NCBI RefSeq assembly: GCF_017310015.1
Contig: NZ_CP022297.1
Span: forward strand, 1,116,001 to 1,180,000
Source: Marinobacterium iners
GTDB taxonomy: Bacteria > Pseudomonadota > Gammaproteobacteria > Pseudomonadales > Balneatricaceae
DNA: 64,000 bases
Direction of reading: 5' to 3'
The stretch's first letter is position 1, and each line of letters begins with the position of its first letter. Shown one piece after another: positions 8,421 to 16,536 of this stretch. Below the pieces are notes generated by a model. The model ran no database searches. It had not been told where the DNA came from and was given only the letters and a program-made list of their open reading frames with translations. Made by a program: the position numbers and the translations under genes.

Positions 8421-9869
8421 TCACACAGAGGTGTTTGGTCGAGACGAGTATTCGGCTGCCGAAGGGGCATCCTCAGGCTGTTCCTGACGAATCATGGCAA
8501 TGAACACCCGTATCAGCTCAGGATCAAACTGCCCTTGATCCTGCTCGGACTCGAGAATATTCAAGGCTTTCGTGACGGGCATTCCGGGGCGATAGATGCG
8601 GTCACCGGTCATGGCGTCCCAGGTGTCGGCAATTGCGACGATGCGTGCCAGCAGTGGAATCTCGTCGCCCTTGAGTCCATCGGGGTAGCCGGTCCCGTCC
8701 CAGCGCTCATGGTGCCAGGCAGCAATCTCGGCAAAGGCGCTGAAGCGTTTCAGCGGCTTCATGATGGCAGCGGTCATCACCGGGTGTTTTTTCATCTCCT
8801 GGTATTCGGCATCGGTGAGAGCAGAGGGTTTGTTGAGAATGGTGTCATGAATGCCGATCTTGCCCAGATCGTGCATCAGGGCTCCCTTCTTCAGCAGGGC
8901 CAATTGGTCGGTCTCCAGACCCAGCTGCTGGCCCAGTTTGACGGCATAACGTGAGACGCGGCCTGAGTGAGCGGCGGTATAGGGGTCCTTGGCTTCCAGT
9001 GCCTGGGCCAGTGCACTTAGCGTCGCCATGTAGGTTCTTTCCTGCTCGCGCAGTAATTCTTGAATACTCTCGGCCAGGTGGTTGACGCCGGATGCCAGCT
9101 GTCCCATCTCGTCACGGGTCGTCACGCTGACACGGCTGTCCAGCTCTCCACGGGAAAGTGCCTGTACGCAGCGATGAAGTCGCTGTATCGGACCCGTGAG
9201 CCGAAAATGGATCAAACCGCCGAGGAACAGCAGCATCAGCAGACTGCTGATCAAAATGGTATTCCACATGGATTGCTCGAAAGGGCCATCGAAACTGCTG
9301 ATCGCTTTTTTCAGGCCGGTAATATCGACCTCGGCCTCAATGCCCGCAATGGCGCCACCAGGCAGGGTCATCGGCAATAGATAATCCGCCTTAATGAAGC
9401 CGCTGTCTGTGTGGTGTTCTCGGGATTCTCCAAGTGATGGCTGCCGGTCATGAATGACCCGATAATAAGTGGAGCCTGGTTGAAGTGCCTTTTGGCCCCG
9501 CTGGGCCTGGCTGTGAGCAATAATGTCGCCGTTGGCATCAAAGGCGTAGAGATCCTGAATATGCAGCTGCCAGCCAAAGTCGCTATGGCGGTTTAGATAA
9601 TCCACCTCGGCGGCCAGTGCAACGTCGGTCAGTGCGATCCGCTCCTGTTCAACATTGCGTCGAATCTGATCCAGCAGCAGATGTATTTTCTGGTCGGCCT
9701 GGGCCAAAAACGCCTGCTCGATGACTTTGTCAGTCTTGTGTGACAAGAGATAACCGTTCAAGACCAGAATACTGATGGCAAACAACAGAAAACGTGCAGA
9801 GAGGGGTAATCGAGCGCGTTTTTCTTCCGTCTGTGAATCCTTGTGGCTGTCGTGATGATGATTTTGCAC
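8421..9869 (-). CDS. Membrane HD-GYP protein (sensor-HAMP-HD-GYP), putative c-di-GMP phosphodiesterase
   Basis: About 482 residues from a GTG at 9869, which has GGGAG 6 bases upstream; an alternative GTG at 9905 lacks a clear site. Transmembrane helices at about 24-42 and 202-222 flank a periplasmic sensor (about 45-200, Cache-like fold with YLNRHSDFGWQLHIQDLYAFDANGDIIAHS). A HAMP domain (about 222-275) and an HD-GYP domain follow. The catalytic signature is complete: HSGR near 301, HD at 333-334 (HDLGKIGIHD), HHERWDGTGYP (386-396) and IADTWDAMT. Active HD-GYP enzymes hydrolyse c-di-GMP to pGpG or GMP. It is divergent from the PepSY/cytochrome operon. Confidence 0.9.
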   Translation of the reverse strand: MQNHHHDSHKDSQTEEKRARLPLSARFLLFAISILVLNGYLLSHKTDKVIEQAFLAQADQKIHLLLDQIRRNVEQERIALTDVALAAEVDYLNRHSDFGWQLHIQDLYAFDANGDIIAHSQAQRGQKALQPGSTYYRVIHDRQPSLGESREHHTDSGFIKADYLLPMTLPGGAIAGIEAEVDITGLKKAISSFDGPFEQSMWNTILISSLLMLLFLGGLIHFRLTGPIQRLHRCVQALSRGELDSRVSVTTRDEMGQLASGVNHLAESIQELLREQERTYMATLSALAQALEAKDPYTAAHSGRVSRYAVKLGQQLGLETDQLALLKKGALMHDLGKIGIHDTILNKPSALTDAEYQEMKKHPVMTAAIMKPLKRFSAFAEIAAWHHERWDGTGYPDGLKGDEIPLLARIVAIADTWDAMTGDRIYRPGMPVTKALNILESEQDQGQFDPELIRVFIAMIRQEQPEDAPSAAEYSSRPNTSV

Positions 9870-9926
9870 CCTGATCTCCCGGATCTGCTCGTGATTCTGT
9901 ATCACTGCTGACTATGCACAGAGCTT

Positions 9927-9985
9927 ATTAAAGCAGCCTTAAGAAGTCCCGTAGAAAAAAGTCGATGCTTTAAGTTTGGTTTCAG
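9927..9985 (+). promoter_or_regulatory. Candidate OmpR-family operator region upstream of the PepSY operon
   Basis: Two pairs of directly repeated 6-base half-sites with 5-base spacing are visible: ATTAAA-GCAGC-CTTAAG (9927-9943) and TTTAAG-TTTGG-TTTCAG (9969-9985). An 11-base periodicity is what OmpR-family regulators (PmrA, QseB, CusR) usually bind. A possible -10 (TAAAGT, 9996-10001) lies 10 bases after the second pair. The operon encodes such a regulator (11206-11883), so autoregulation is plausible. The repeats are seen; binding is inference. Confidence 0.4.
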
Positions 9986-10036
9986 CCAGCTCGAGTAAAG
10001 TGACTCCTGTAAACCAACACAGACAGGAGAAACCTG

Positions 10037-10306
10037 ATGAAAAAGCTGATTGCGAGCCTGATCCTTTCCACCGCTGCCGTCTCCGGTGTGGCCATGGCTG
10101 GTGACAAATGTGATGTGCCACAGGATGAATGGCAAACTGAGGAGGCCTTCCGTGCTGCCATTGAAGCCAAGGGATGGGAGATCAAAAAGTTCAAGATCGA
10201 TGACGGCTGCTATGAAATCTATGGCTATGACGAGAAGCAGCGTCGTGTAGAGGCTTACTTCGATCCCAAGACCTTCGATATGGTCAAGATGGAACTGGAC
10301 GACTGA
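10037..10306 (+). CDS. Small periplasmic PepSY-domain protein
   Basis: An 89-residue protein with a clear signal peptide (MKKLIASLILSTAAVSGVAMA, cleavage likely after AMA) and a mature part of about 68 residues that is one PepSY domain: TEEAFRAAIEAKGWEIKKFKIDDGCYEIYGYDEKQRRVEAYFDPKTF. Two cysteines (DKCDV and DDGCYE) could form a disulphide. ACAGGAGA precedes the ATG by 9 bases. It is first in the operon with cytochrome b561, a second PepSY protein and a two-component system. PepSY domains are often inhibitory or sensory modules; the specific role here is unknown. Confidence 0.85.
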   Translation: MKKLIASLILSTAAVSGVAMAGDKCDVPQDEWQTEEAFRAAIEAKGWEIKKFKIDDGCYEIYGYDEKQRRVEAYFDPKTFDMVKMELDD

Positions 10307-10316
10307 GGAACTCATA

Positions 10317-10853
10317 ATGAATGCCACTGTAAAGGTCTGGGATCCTCTGGTGCGGGTGTTTCACTGGTCACTGGTGCTCTGCTTTGCAGTGGCCTGGGCC
10401 AGTGCGGATGAATGGCAGGACCTGCATGAAATAGCAGGCTATACAGCTGCGACATTGATCGCTTTCCGGTTGATATGGGGGCTTTTCGGTCCCCGTTATG
10501 CCAGATTCCGGCAGTTTGTGCGTGATCCAAAAGTTGTTGCAGGATATCTGTCGGATATGTTGAAGGGGCGCGAGGCGCGTTACCTGGGGCATAATCCGGC
10601 AGGTGGTATCATGGTTGTGGCCCTGCTGCTGGGCATGGGGCTATTGACACTCACCGGCTGGCTTTACACGGATCTGTTGTGGGGTGAAGAGTGGGTCGAA
10701 GAGAGCCATGAGTTGCTGGCCAATCTGATGCTTATGCTTGCGGGGTTGCATGTGGCCGGTGTTGTTCTGGCCAGTGTTCGTCACCGCGAGAGCCTGGTTA
10801 AATCGATGATCACGGGACATAAACGTGTGCCGGGTGAGGCTGACGTGAGTTGA
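10317..10853 (+). CDS. Cytochrome b561-type di-haem membrane protein
   Basis: A 178-residue four-helix inner-membrane protein of the bacterial cytochrome b561/Ni-Fe hydrogenase b-subunit type. Family features are VWDPLVRVFHWSLV at the N-terminus and four conserved histidines available as axial haem ligands (H16, H37, H131 and H145), arranged for two b-type haems, plus the RLIWGLFGPRYARF loop. Such proteins shuttle electrons between the quinone pool and periplasmic partners. It starts 10 bases after the first PepSY gene, with GAGGAA upstream, and is followed by the second PepSY gene. This arrangement suggests the PepSY proteins work with a periplasmic electron transfer step; that coupling is inferred. 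Confidence 0.88.
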   Translation: MNATVKVWDPLVRVFHWSLVLCFAVAWASADEWQDLHEIAGYTAATLIAFRLIWGLFGPRYARFRQFVRDPKVVAGYLSDMLKGREARYLGHNPAGGIMVVALLLGMGLLTLTGWLYTDLLWGEEWVEESHELLANLMLMLAGLHVAGVVLASVRHRESLVKSMITGHKRVPGEADVS

Positions 10854-10885
10854 TAAGGTCTCAACAAATTGCTGGAGGTGACACA

Positions 10886-11203
10886 ATGAAAGGCCTGTTT
10901 GCCATTCTGCTGCCATACATGATGGGGCTGACAATAGTGCTGTCACCTGTAGCCCTGGCCGGTCGTGATCTTGATCAAAATGAAGCGCGTCGCCTGATGT
11001 TGTCCGGACAGATCCGGCCCTTGTCTGAGTTGATGTTACTGCATCCAGAACGATTGAATGGACATCTTCTTGATGTAGAGCTCGAAGAGGAGGATGGGCG
11101 CCTGGTCTATGAAATTGAGGTGCTGGATAAGGATGGTGTGGTACGTGAGTTTTACCTGGATGCCTCCAGTGGCGCTGTTATCAAGGAAGAGATCGAGGAC
11201 TGA
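10886..11203 (+). CDS. Second periplasmic PepSY-domain protein
   Basis: A 105-residue protein from ATG 10886, which has GGAGG 8 bases upstream; the frame is open from 10850, but that start would be a poor TTG. A signal peptide is evident (MKGLFAILLPYMMGLTIVLSPVALA, cleavage near ALA-GRD). The mature part is a PepSY domain beginning LDQNEARRLMLSGQIRPLSELML, with the strands LLDVELEEEDGRLVYEIEVLDKDG and VREFYLDASSGAVI. This type commonly sits directly before QseBC/PhoPQ-like systems, as here: the stop is 2 bases before the regulator ATG. It is probably a periplasmic modulator of the kinase. Function is inferred from context. Confidence 0.87.
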   Translation: MKGLFAILLPYMMGLTIVLSPVALAGRDLDQNEARRLMLSGQIRPLSELMLLHPERLNGHLLDVELEEEDGRLVYEIEVLDKDGVVREFYLDASSGAVIKEEIED

Positions 11204-11205
11204 GC

Positions 11206-11883
11206 ATGCGAATTCTTCTGGTTGAAGATGATGTTCGACTTGCGGCGGAGCTCAAGCCCCGGCTGCAGCAGGCAGGTTTTGCCGTTGAAACCGCCCATGA
11301 TGGCGAGGATGGTGAGTTTCTTGGGCGGGAGGAAAATTTTGATGCCGTTATTCTGGATTTAGGCCTGCCTCGCAGGCCGGGCCTTGAAGTGCTCACAAAC
11401 TGGCGCAGCGCAGGTCTGGATATGCCGGTACTGGTACTGACGGCACGTGACGCCTGGCATGAACGCGTGGATGGGCTCAAGGCCGGTGCAGATGATTACT
11501 TGGGCAAACCTTTCCACACCGAAGAGTTATTGGCGCGTCTTGAGGCGCTGGTCCGCCGTCATCACGGTCATGCCAGCAGTCGTCTGCAAGTGGCGGGGCT
11601 GGAGCTGGACAATGATCTTCAGCTGGTACGTGATCAGAAGGGGCTGGAGCATCCGTTGACCGGTCGAGAGTTCCGCCTGCTGCGTTACATGATGCTTAAC
11701 GCTGACAGGGTGCTGTCCAAGAACGAGCTGAGCGAGCATGTCTACGAAGAGGAAGATCTGCGTGACAGCAACGTGATTGAGGTCTATATCAACCGTTTGC
11801 GTCAGCGTTTTGGCAAACGCTGCATCCTGACCCGGCGTGGTCAGGGTTATGTGATGCCGAGTCAGCCTGAGAGCGGCTCATGA
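11206..11883 (+). CDS. OmpR-family response regulator (QseB/PhoP-like)
   Basis: A 225-residue regulator with a receiver domain (acidic residues EDD at 7-9, phosphoacceptor D51 in VILDLGLP, LTARD and GKPF lysine) and a winged-helix output domain (LTGREFRLLRYMM, VIEVYINRLRQRF, TRRGQGYVM). It begins 2 bases after the PepSY gene and overlaps the kinase by 4 bases (ATGA). Closest in style to PhoP/QseB regulators paired with PepSY proteins. Likely targets include its own operon, where OmpR-type half-sites are seen at 9927-9985. Confidence 0.92.
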   Translation: MRILLVEDDVRLAAELKPRLQQAGFAVETAHDGEDGEFLGREENFDAVILDLGLPRRPGLEVLTNWRSAGLDMPVLVLTARDAWHERVDGLKAGADDYLGKPFHTEELLARLEALVRRHHGHASSRLQVAGLELDNDLQLVRDQKGLEHPLTGREFRLLRYMMLNADRVLSKNELSEHVYEEEDLRDSNVIEVYINRLRQRFGKRCILTRRGQGYVMPSQPESGS

Positions 11884-13223
11884 GTCGAAATCAGGTGGCC
11901 ACGAGTAGCTCGCTTGAGTGGCGGATTCGGCGGCAGCTCCTGCTGGTGCTGTTGTTGGTCATGAGCGGACTGCTGATGTTGGTACACATCAGTGTCAGCC
12001 ATTTGACCCAGAATTTTGTCCTCAGTCGCCTGGAGCATGATGCCGAGAGCCTCATTGCGGCATTGGAGCGTGGGGCCGATGGCCGCTGGCAGTTGAATGA
12101 GACGACATTGCCGCAAGTGTATCAGCGGGTCCACTCGGGGCACTATTATGTACTTGCAAGTGACACAATGACCTTGCGCTCACGCTCTCTTTGGGATTTG
12201 GAAACCTCAACTCGAATGATGCCAGTGGGTGTCAGCCACAGTGAGCTCAAGCCCGGGGTCGGTGATCAGCAGTGGTTGATCAGAGAACAGGGGTTCAGTA
12301 AACAGGGGCAGGGCTTTTCGCTCTGGATAGCTGAAGATATTGCGGACCTGCAGCAGGAACAGCGTCAATTTGAAGCAGGGCTTCTGCTGCTGTTGCTGTT
12401 GAGTCTGCCTTTGTTGCTGATCCTGCAAAGGCGTGTATTGCGTTCGGGATTTGCCCGTCTTGAGCCTTTGCGCCAGAGCCTCGCGCGACAGCAGGCTGGT
12501 GCCGAGGTTGAGTTTCCGGCCGAGATACCTCAGGAAGTGGTGCCCCTGGTGGAAACCATCACACAACTGTTGCGACGTTCAGGTGAGCAAACAAGTCGCT
12601 CACGGATGGCACTGGGCAATCTGGCGCATGAGCTCAAGCATCCGTTACAAGAGTTGCAGTGGCTTGCACGGCAGCATCCGGACCCTGAACAGAGTGCACA
12701 GTTGCTGCGACTGTATCGGCAGCTGCATCAACGTATTGATCGGGAGCTGCGTCGGGCTCGGATTGCCGGTGCGCCGGGGCCGGGAAGGCAATTTGTGCCA
12801 AAAGATGAAGTGGCGCATTTGGTGCGCCTGCTTCAGCGTATCGGCCGAGATGATATCGATTTTAAATCCGAATTGCCGCCCGGGGCGATCCCTTTTGATC
12901 GTGATGACATGCTGGAGCTGCTCGGCAACCTGTTGGATAACGCCTGGCGTCATGCCTGTCGGCGTGTACAACTTCACATACAGCCCGATAAGGATAATAT
13001 CCACCTGTGGTCAATACTGGTCGAAGATGATGGTAAGGGTGTGAATGATGCCGATTTGCTGCGGTTGTCTGAACGTGGTGTGCGTCTGGATGAGCAGGCC
13101 AATGGCAGCGGTTTGGGTCTGTCTATCTGTCGCGCGGTGGCAGAAAGCTACGATGGAGAGCTGGTTTTTGCCGCTTCAGAACTCGGAGGGCTGCAGGTAA
13201 AGGTGAGCCTGAGAGCAACATGA
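11880..13223 (+). CDS. Sensor histidine kinase (PhoQ/QseC-like)
   Basis: A 447-residue inner-membrane kinase. Transmembrane helices at about 19-40 and 166-183 enclose a periplasmic domain of about 125 residues. A HAMP-like linker, the phosphoacceptor segment NLAHELKHPLQEL with H250, and a HATPase domain follow (N box LLGNLLDNAWRHA, G1 VEDDGKGV, G2 GSGLGLSICRAV). The His box is the ELKHPL variant common in PhoQ-like kinases. It is translationally coupled to the regulator. The association with two periplasmic PepSY proteins and a cytochrome b suggests it may sense a periplasmic redox, metal or envelope state; no ligand can be inferred from the sequence. Confidence 0.9.
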   Translation: MSRNQVATSSSLEWRIRRQLLLVLLLVMSGLLMLVHISVSHLTQNFVLSRLEHDAESLIAALERGADGRWQLNETTLPQVYQRVHSGHYYVLASDTMTLRSRSLWDLETSTRMMPVGVSHSELKPGVGDQQWLIREQGFSKQGQGFSLWIAEDIADLQQEQRQFEAGLLLLLLLSLPLLLILQRRVLRSGFARLEPLRQSLARQQAGAEVEFPAEIPQEVVPLVETITQLLRRSGEQTSRSRMALGNLAHELKHPLQELQWLARQHPDPEQSAQLLRLYRQLHQRIDRELRRARIAGAPGPGRQFVPKDEVAHLVRLLQRIGRDDIDFKSELPPGAIPFDRDDMLELLGNLLDNAWRHACRRVQLHIQPDKDNIHLWSILVEDDGKGVNDADLLRLSERGVRLDEQANGSGLGLSICRAVAESYDGELVFAASELGGLQVKVSLRAT

Positions 13224-13252
13224 TTTGGCTTGGCGCATGACTCGCTTCCGCT

Positions 13253-13801
13253 CTACGTAATGGATATGAACGCCGTAAACTCTCTCAGCAGGTCAGGGTC
13301 ATAACAATGAGAATCCGAATGCATCATGGCAATTGCGTCCGCAGGTTGGGCACCCTTATGGTAAGGCCGATCTTCAGTGATGGCATCGTATGAGTCGATA
13401 ATTCGGACGATTCTGGCCAGTAGAGGGATTTTTTCACCCGATAGCCTGGCCGGGTATCCACTGCCATCAAAATTTTCATGATGATGCAAAACGATCGCTA
13501 CAATCTGGTCATCAAGTGACAGTGGCTGGATAAGCTCTGCTCCAAGCCGGGTATGTTGCTGGATAAGCAGATATTCGGCATGAGTCAAGCGAGAAGGTTT
13601 GTGTAAAATCGATTCGCTGATCGAAAGCTTGCCGATATCATGAATTTCAGCGCCGTAGGCCAGTGTGTAGGTATCATCCCTATTCAGGGACAGGTGCTTT
13701 GCAAAACCCTCTGCATAGGACCTCAACCGACTTTGATGACTCGCGATATCAGGGTCTCGGGCATCAACCACCCGCTGTATAAAAGCAGTAATATGAGGCA
13801 T
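13253..13801 (-). CDS. Minimal single-domain HD-GYP protein
   Basis: A 182-residue cytoplasmic protein consisting almost only of an HD-GYP domain, with no receiver, sensor or membrane segment. The signature residues are present: SHQSRLRSYA at the N-terminus, HD at 54-55 in AEIHDIGKLSI, HHHENFDGSGYP (106-117) and IIDSYDAIT. Full-length HD-GYP phosphodiesterases usually carry an N-terminal regulatory domain. A stand-alone version is either a constitutive c-di-GMP hydrolase or is controlled by a partner. It is convergent with the kinase at 11880-13223 (30 bases between stops). Confidence 0.88.
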   Translation of the reverse strand: MPHITAFIQRVVDARDPDIASHQSRLRSYAEGFAKHLSLNRDDTYTLAYGAEIHDIGKLSISESILHKPSRLTHAEYLLIQQHTRLGAELIQPLSLDDQIVAIVLHHHENFDGSGYPARLSGEKIPLLARIVRIIDSYDAITEDRPYHKGAQPADAIAMMHSDSHCYDPDLLREFTAFISIT

Positions 13802-13922
13802 GAATAATCCTTCTCATTGCCCGTCGTGATTTCATACAGACACTATAGGCCCATTTTCACGTAAATAGAAAGCGCCAGGGATCAGCAGGGGCTCGGGTTG
13901 CAGTGATATGTACCAGTTCGCT

Positions 13923-13938
13923 ATTACATCCCTGTAAT
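13923..13938. promoter_or_regulatory. Palindrome upstream of trpGDC
   Basis: ATTACA-tccc-TGTAAT is a perfect 6+6 inverted repeat in the 246-base interval between the divergent HD-GYP and trpG genes, about 110 bases before trpG. It has the size of a repressor or activator half-site pair. The regulator is unknown. It does not resemble the enteric TrpR operator, and I saw no tryptophan-rich leader peptide. Confidence 0.35.
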
Positions 13939-14047
13939 GTATTATTGCTCAAAGTGTTCAATTCGTTTTTGTCTGCTATGGCAAACGCGGATAGAGGTCA
14001 GCGGCTGTTATGAAAACGTATTGGTTAAGCAGGGGGTTACAAAAGCA

Positions 14048-14629
14048 GTGCTGCTGATGATCGATAACTTCGACAGTTTTACCTGGAATGTTGTCCGCTA
14101 CCTCGAAGAGCTGGGGATGGAAGTGCAGGTGCATCGCAATAACGCGATTACGCTGGAACAGATTGAAGCCCTTGCGCCCACCCATATGGTGATATCCCCC
14201 GGTCCTTGTACACCGGCTGAAGCGGGTATTTCGGTTGCTGCCATACGTCATTTTGCCGGACATCTGCCGATTCTGGGGGTTTGTCTTGGGCATCAGTGTA
14301 TTGGTCATGCGTTCGGGGCTGAGGTCGTCAGGGCGCGTCAGGTCATGCATGGCAAAACATCTTTGATCGAGCATCGTGGTAAAGGCCTGTTTGCGAGTAT
14401 TAAGCAGCCGCTTGAGGTGACGCGTTACCATTCTCTGGTTGTGCGCCGCGAGAGCCTGCCGGATTGTCTTGAAATGACGGCATGGACGACCACCGCAGAT
14501 GGCGAGCCTGACGAAATCATGGCGCTGCGGCATCAAGAGCTTGAACTGTACGGGGTGCAGTTTCATCCCGAATCCGTTCTGACTGAACAGGGACATGCAC
14601 TGCTGGAAAACTTTATTCAGCGGCGTTGA
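14048..14629 (+). CDS. trpG: Anthranilate synthase component II (glutamine amidotransferase)
   Basis: A 193-residue class I glutamine amidotransferase. It supplies ammonia to TrpE for anthranilate synthesis (and may serve para-aminobenzoate synthase). The catalytic Cys is C79 in GVCLGHQCIGHAFG, and the His-Glu pair lies in VQFHPESVL near the C-terminus; MVISPGPCTPAEAG and YHSLVV are further family motifs. I chose GTG 14048 (MLLMIDNFDSFTWN) because AGGGGG lies 11 bases upstream and this N-terminus matches Pseudomonas TrpG; ATG 14057 is an alternative. It is first of trpGDC, with trpE elsewhere as in pseudomonads. Confidence 0.95.
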   Translation: MLLMIDNFDSFTWNVVRYLEELGMEVQVHRNNAITLEQIEALAPTHMVISPGPCTPAEAGISVAAIRHFAGHLPILGVCLGHQCIGHAFGAEVVRARQVMHGKTSLIEHRGKGLFASIKQPLEVTRYHSLVVRRESLPDCLEMTAWTTTADGEPDEIMALRHQELELYGVQFHPESVLTEQGHALLENFIQRR

Positions 14630-14654
14630 ATCGCATACTAACAGGAGGCATTGG

Positions 14655-15695
14655 ATGAATATTCAGGAAGCGCTGGCACGCATTGTCGACCATATCGACC
14701 TCGGTTTTGAGGAGATGGAAGACGTCATGCGTCAGGTAATGACCGGGCAGTGCAGTGAGTCCCAGATTGCCGGCTTTCTGGTTGGCCTGCGGATGAAGGG
14801 TGAGTCGATTGATGAAATTACCGCGGCTGCCAAGGTGATGCGTGACCTGGCCACACCGGTACGTCCGGCCGTAGGCCCCCTGGTTGATATTGTTGGTACC
14901 GGTGGCGATGGCGCCAACCTGTTCAACGTGTCATCGGCCAGTGCCTTTGTCGCGGCGGCCTGTGGTGTCAAGCTTGCCAAACACGGCAATCGTGGTGTTT
15001 CTTCCAGCAGCGGCAGCGCTGACCTGCTGGAGCAGGCCGGTATCAATCTGGATTTGGGCGCCGATGAGGTCGCACGCTGTATCGATGAAGTTGGTATCGG
15101 CTTCATGTTTGCGCCTGGCTACCACGGTGCCATGAAGCATGCGATCGGTGCCCGCCGTGCGCTCGGTATGCGGACTTTGTTCAACATACTGGGCCCCATG
15201 ACCAACCCGGCTGGCGCGACCCGCGGCGTGATCGGCGTATTCACGCCCAAGCTCTGTCGCCCCATGGCGGAAGTGATGCAGCAACTGGGGGCTGAACACA
15301 TTATGGTGGTGCATGCAAAGGATGGGTTGGATGAAATCAGCCTGGCCACCCAGACGCAGGTTGCGGAGCTGCAAAATGGCAAGATTACGGAATACAGCTT
15401 GTCACCTGAAGATGTGGGCATCGACAGTCAGAGCTTGATCGGTCTGAGTGTGAACAGTCCCTCGGAGTCGTTGGCCCTGATTCAGCTGGCGTTGAGTGGT
15501 TCGGATGAGCCGGTGGCACGAAAGGCCGCTGCCATGGTGGCACTGAATGCTGGCGCAGCCGTATATCTTAGCGGGCAGGCGGATACACACCAGGCCGGTG
15601 TCGAGCAGGCTTTGGAAGCCATACGTTCGGGCGTAGCACTGGATAAAATGAAGCAGCTGGCCGCGTTCAGTCAGCAGCTGGGGAAAACCGAATAA
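14655..15695 (+). CDS. trpD: Anthranilate phosphoribosyltransferase
   Basis: A 346-residue enzyme that transfers phosphoribose from PRPP to anthranilate, the second tryptophan-specific step. Family motifs are visible: the PRPP loop VDIVGTGGDGANLFNVS, KHGNRGVSSSSGSADLLE, FMFAPGYHGAMKHA and NILGPMTNPAGA. ACAGGAGG lies 7 bases before ATG 14655, which fixes the start; the frame is open further upstream into trpG. The stop overlaps the trpC start by one base (TAATG), so translation is coupled. Confidence 0.97.
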   Translation: MNIQEALARIVDHIDLGFEEMEDVMRQVMTGQCSESQIAGFLVGLRMKGESIDEITAAAKVMRDLATPVRPAVGPLVDIVGTGGDGANLFNVSSASAFVAAACGVKLAKHGNRGVSSSSGSADLLEQAGINLDLGADEVARCIDEVGIGFMFAPGYHGAMKHAIGARRALGMRTLFNILGPMTNPAGATRGVIGVFTPKLCRPMAEVMQQLGAEHIMVVHAKDGLDEISLATQTQVAELQNGKITEYSLSPEDVGIDSQSLIGLSVNSPSESLALIQLALSGSDEPVARKAAAMVALNAGAAVYLSGQADTHQAGVEQALEAIRSGVALDKMKQLAAFSQQLGKTE

Positions 15696-16513
15696 TGAAT
15701 GATACACCCACAATTCTGAAAAAGATCATCGCTCGCAAGCATGAAGAAGTGGCTGAGCGCAGTGCACGGGTATCGATTGCAGACCTGAAACAGCGTATTG
15801 CCGATCAGCAAGGCAGTGCGTCAGATCCGCGCGGGTTTGCGGATGCGCTGGCAACGTCGCTGTCATCGGGTCAGCCTGCAGTGATCGCCGAGATCAAAAA
15901 GGCCAGCCCTTCAAAGGGCGTGATTCGAGACCCCTTTGAGCCGGCCGAAATTGCCGCTTCGTACGAGCGGGGCGGTGCCAGCTGCCTGTCGGTACTGACC
16001 GATGTAGACTTCTTTCAGGGGGCGGACGAATACCTGCAGCAGGCACGCAGCGCCTGTTCATTGCCGGTCATCCGCAAGGATTTTATCGTGGACCCCTATC
16101 AGATCTACGAAGCCCGCACACTTGGGGCTGACTGTATTTTGCTGATTGTTGCGGCCCTGACCGATGCGCAGTTGTCCGACTTGACCACGCTGACCCATGA
16201 GCTTGGCATGGATGTGCTGATTGAGGTGCATAATGCAGAGGAACTTGAGCGTATTCTGCCGCTCAACACCCGTCTGGTTGGGATTAATAACCGTGATCTG
16301 CACACCTTTGATGTCAGTCTTGAAAACACCTTCCAGCTGCTCGATCGCATCCCGTCAGATCGCATTATCGTGACCGAGAGCGGCATTCTGACGCCGGATG
16401 ACGTGGCTGCCATGCAGGCCCGGCAGGTCAACGCTTTCCTGATCGGTGAGGCGTTCATGCGGGCAGACGATCCAGGACAGCAGCTGGCGCGCTTTTTCAG
16501 CGCTGCACACTAA
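15695..16513 (+). CDS. trpC: Indole-3-glycerol phosphate synthase
   Basis: A 272-residue TIM barrel that converts carboxyphenylaminodeoxyribulose phosphate to indole-3-glycerol phosphate. Motifs seen: VIAEIKKASPSKGVI (substrate lysine region), VLTDVDFFQG, LPVIRKDFIVDPYQIYEAR, VEVH-type strand LIEVHNAEELE, GINNRDLHTF and VTESGI. It is monofunctional, not fused to TrpF, as in pseudomonads. It is the last gene of trpGDC; an OsmC gene follows after 23 bases, close enough for read-through. Confidence 0.97.
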   Translation: MNDTPTILKKIIARKHEEVAERSARVSIADLKQRIADQQGSASDPRGFADALATSLSSGQPAVIAEIKKASPSKGVIRDPFEPAEIAASYERGGASCLSVLTDVDFFQGADEYLQQARSACSLPVIRKDFIVDPYQIYEARTLGADCILLIVAALTDAQLSDLTTLTHELGMDVLIEVHNAEELERILPLNTRLVGINNRDLHTFDVSLENTFQLLDRIPSDRIIVTESGILTPDDVAAMQARQVNAFLIGEAFMRADDPGQQLARFFSAAH

Positions 16514-16536
16514 CGCATTGTGAGGAAACAGGCAGT

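Noticed and set aside
13802..14047. Tryptophan attenuator leader peptide upstream of trpG
   Set aside because: The in-frame region before trpG has no tandem Trp codons and no terminator hairpin next to trpG.
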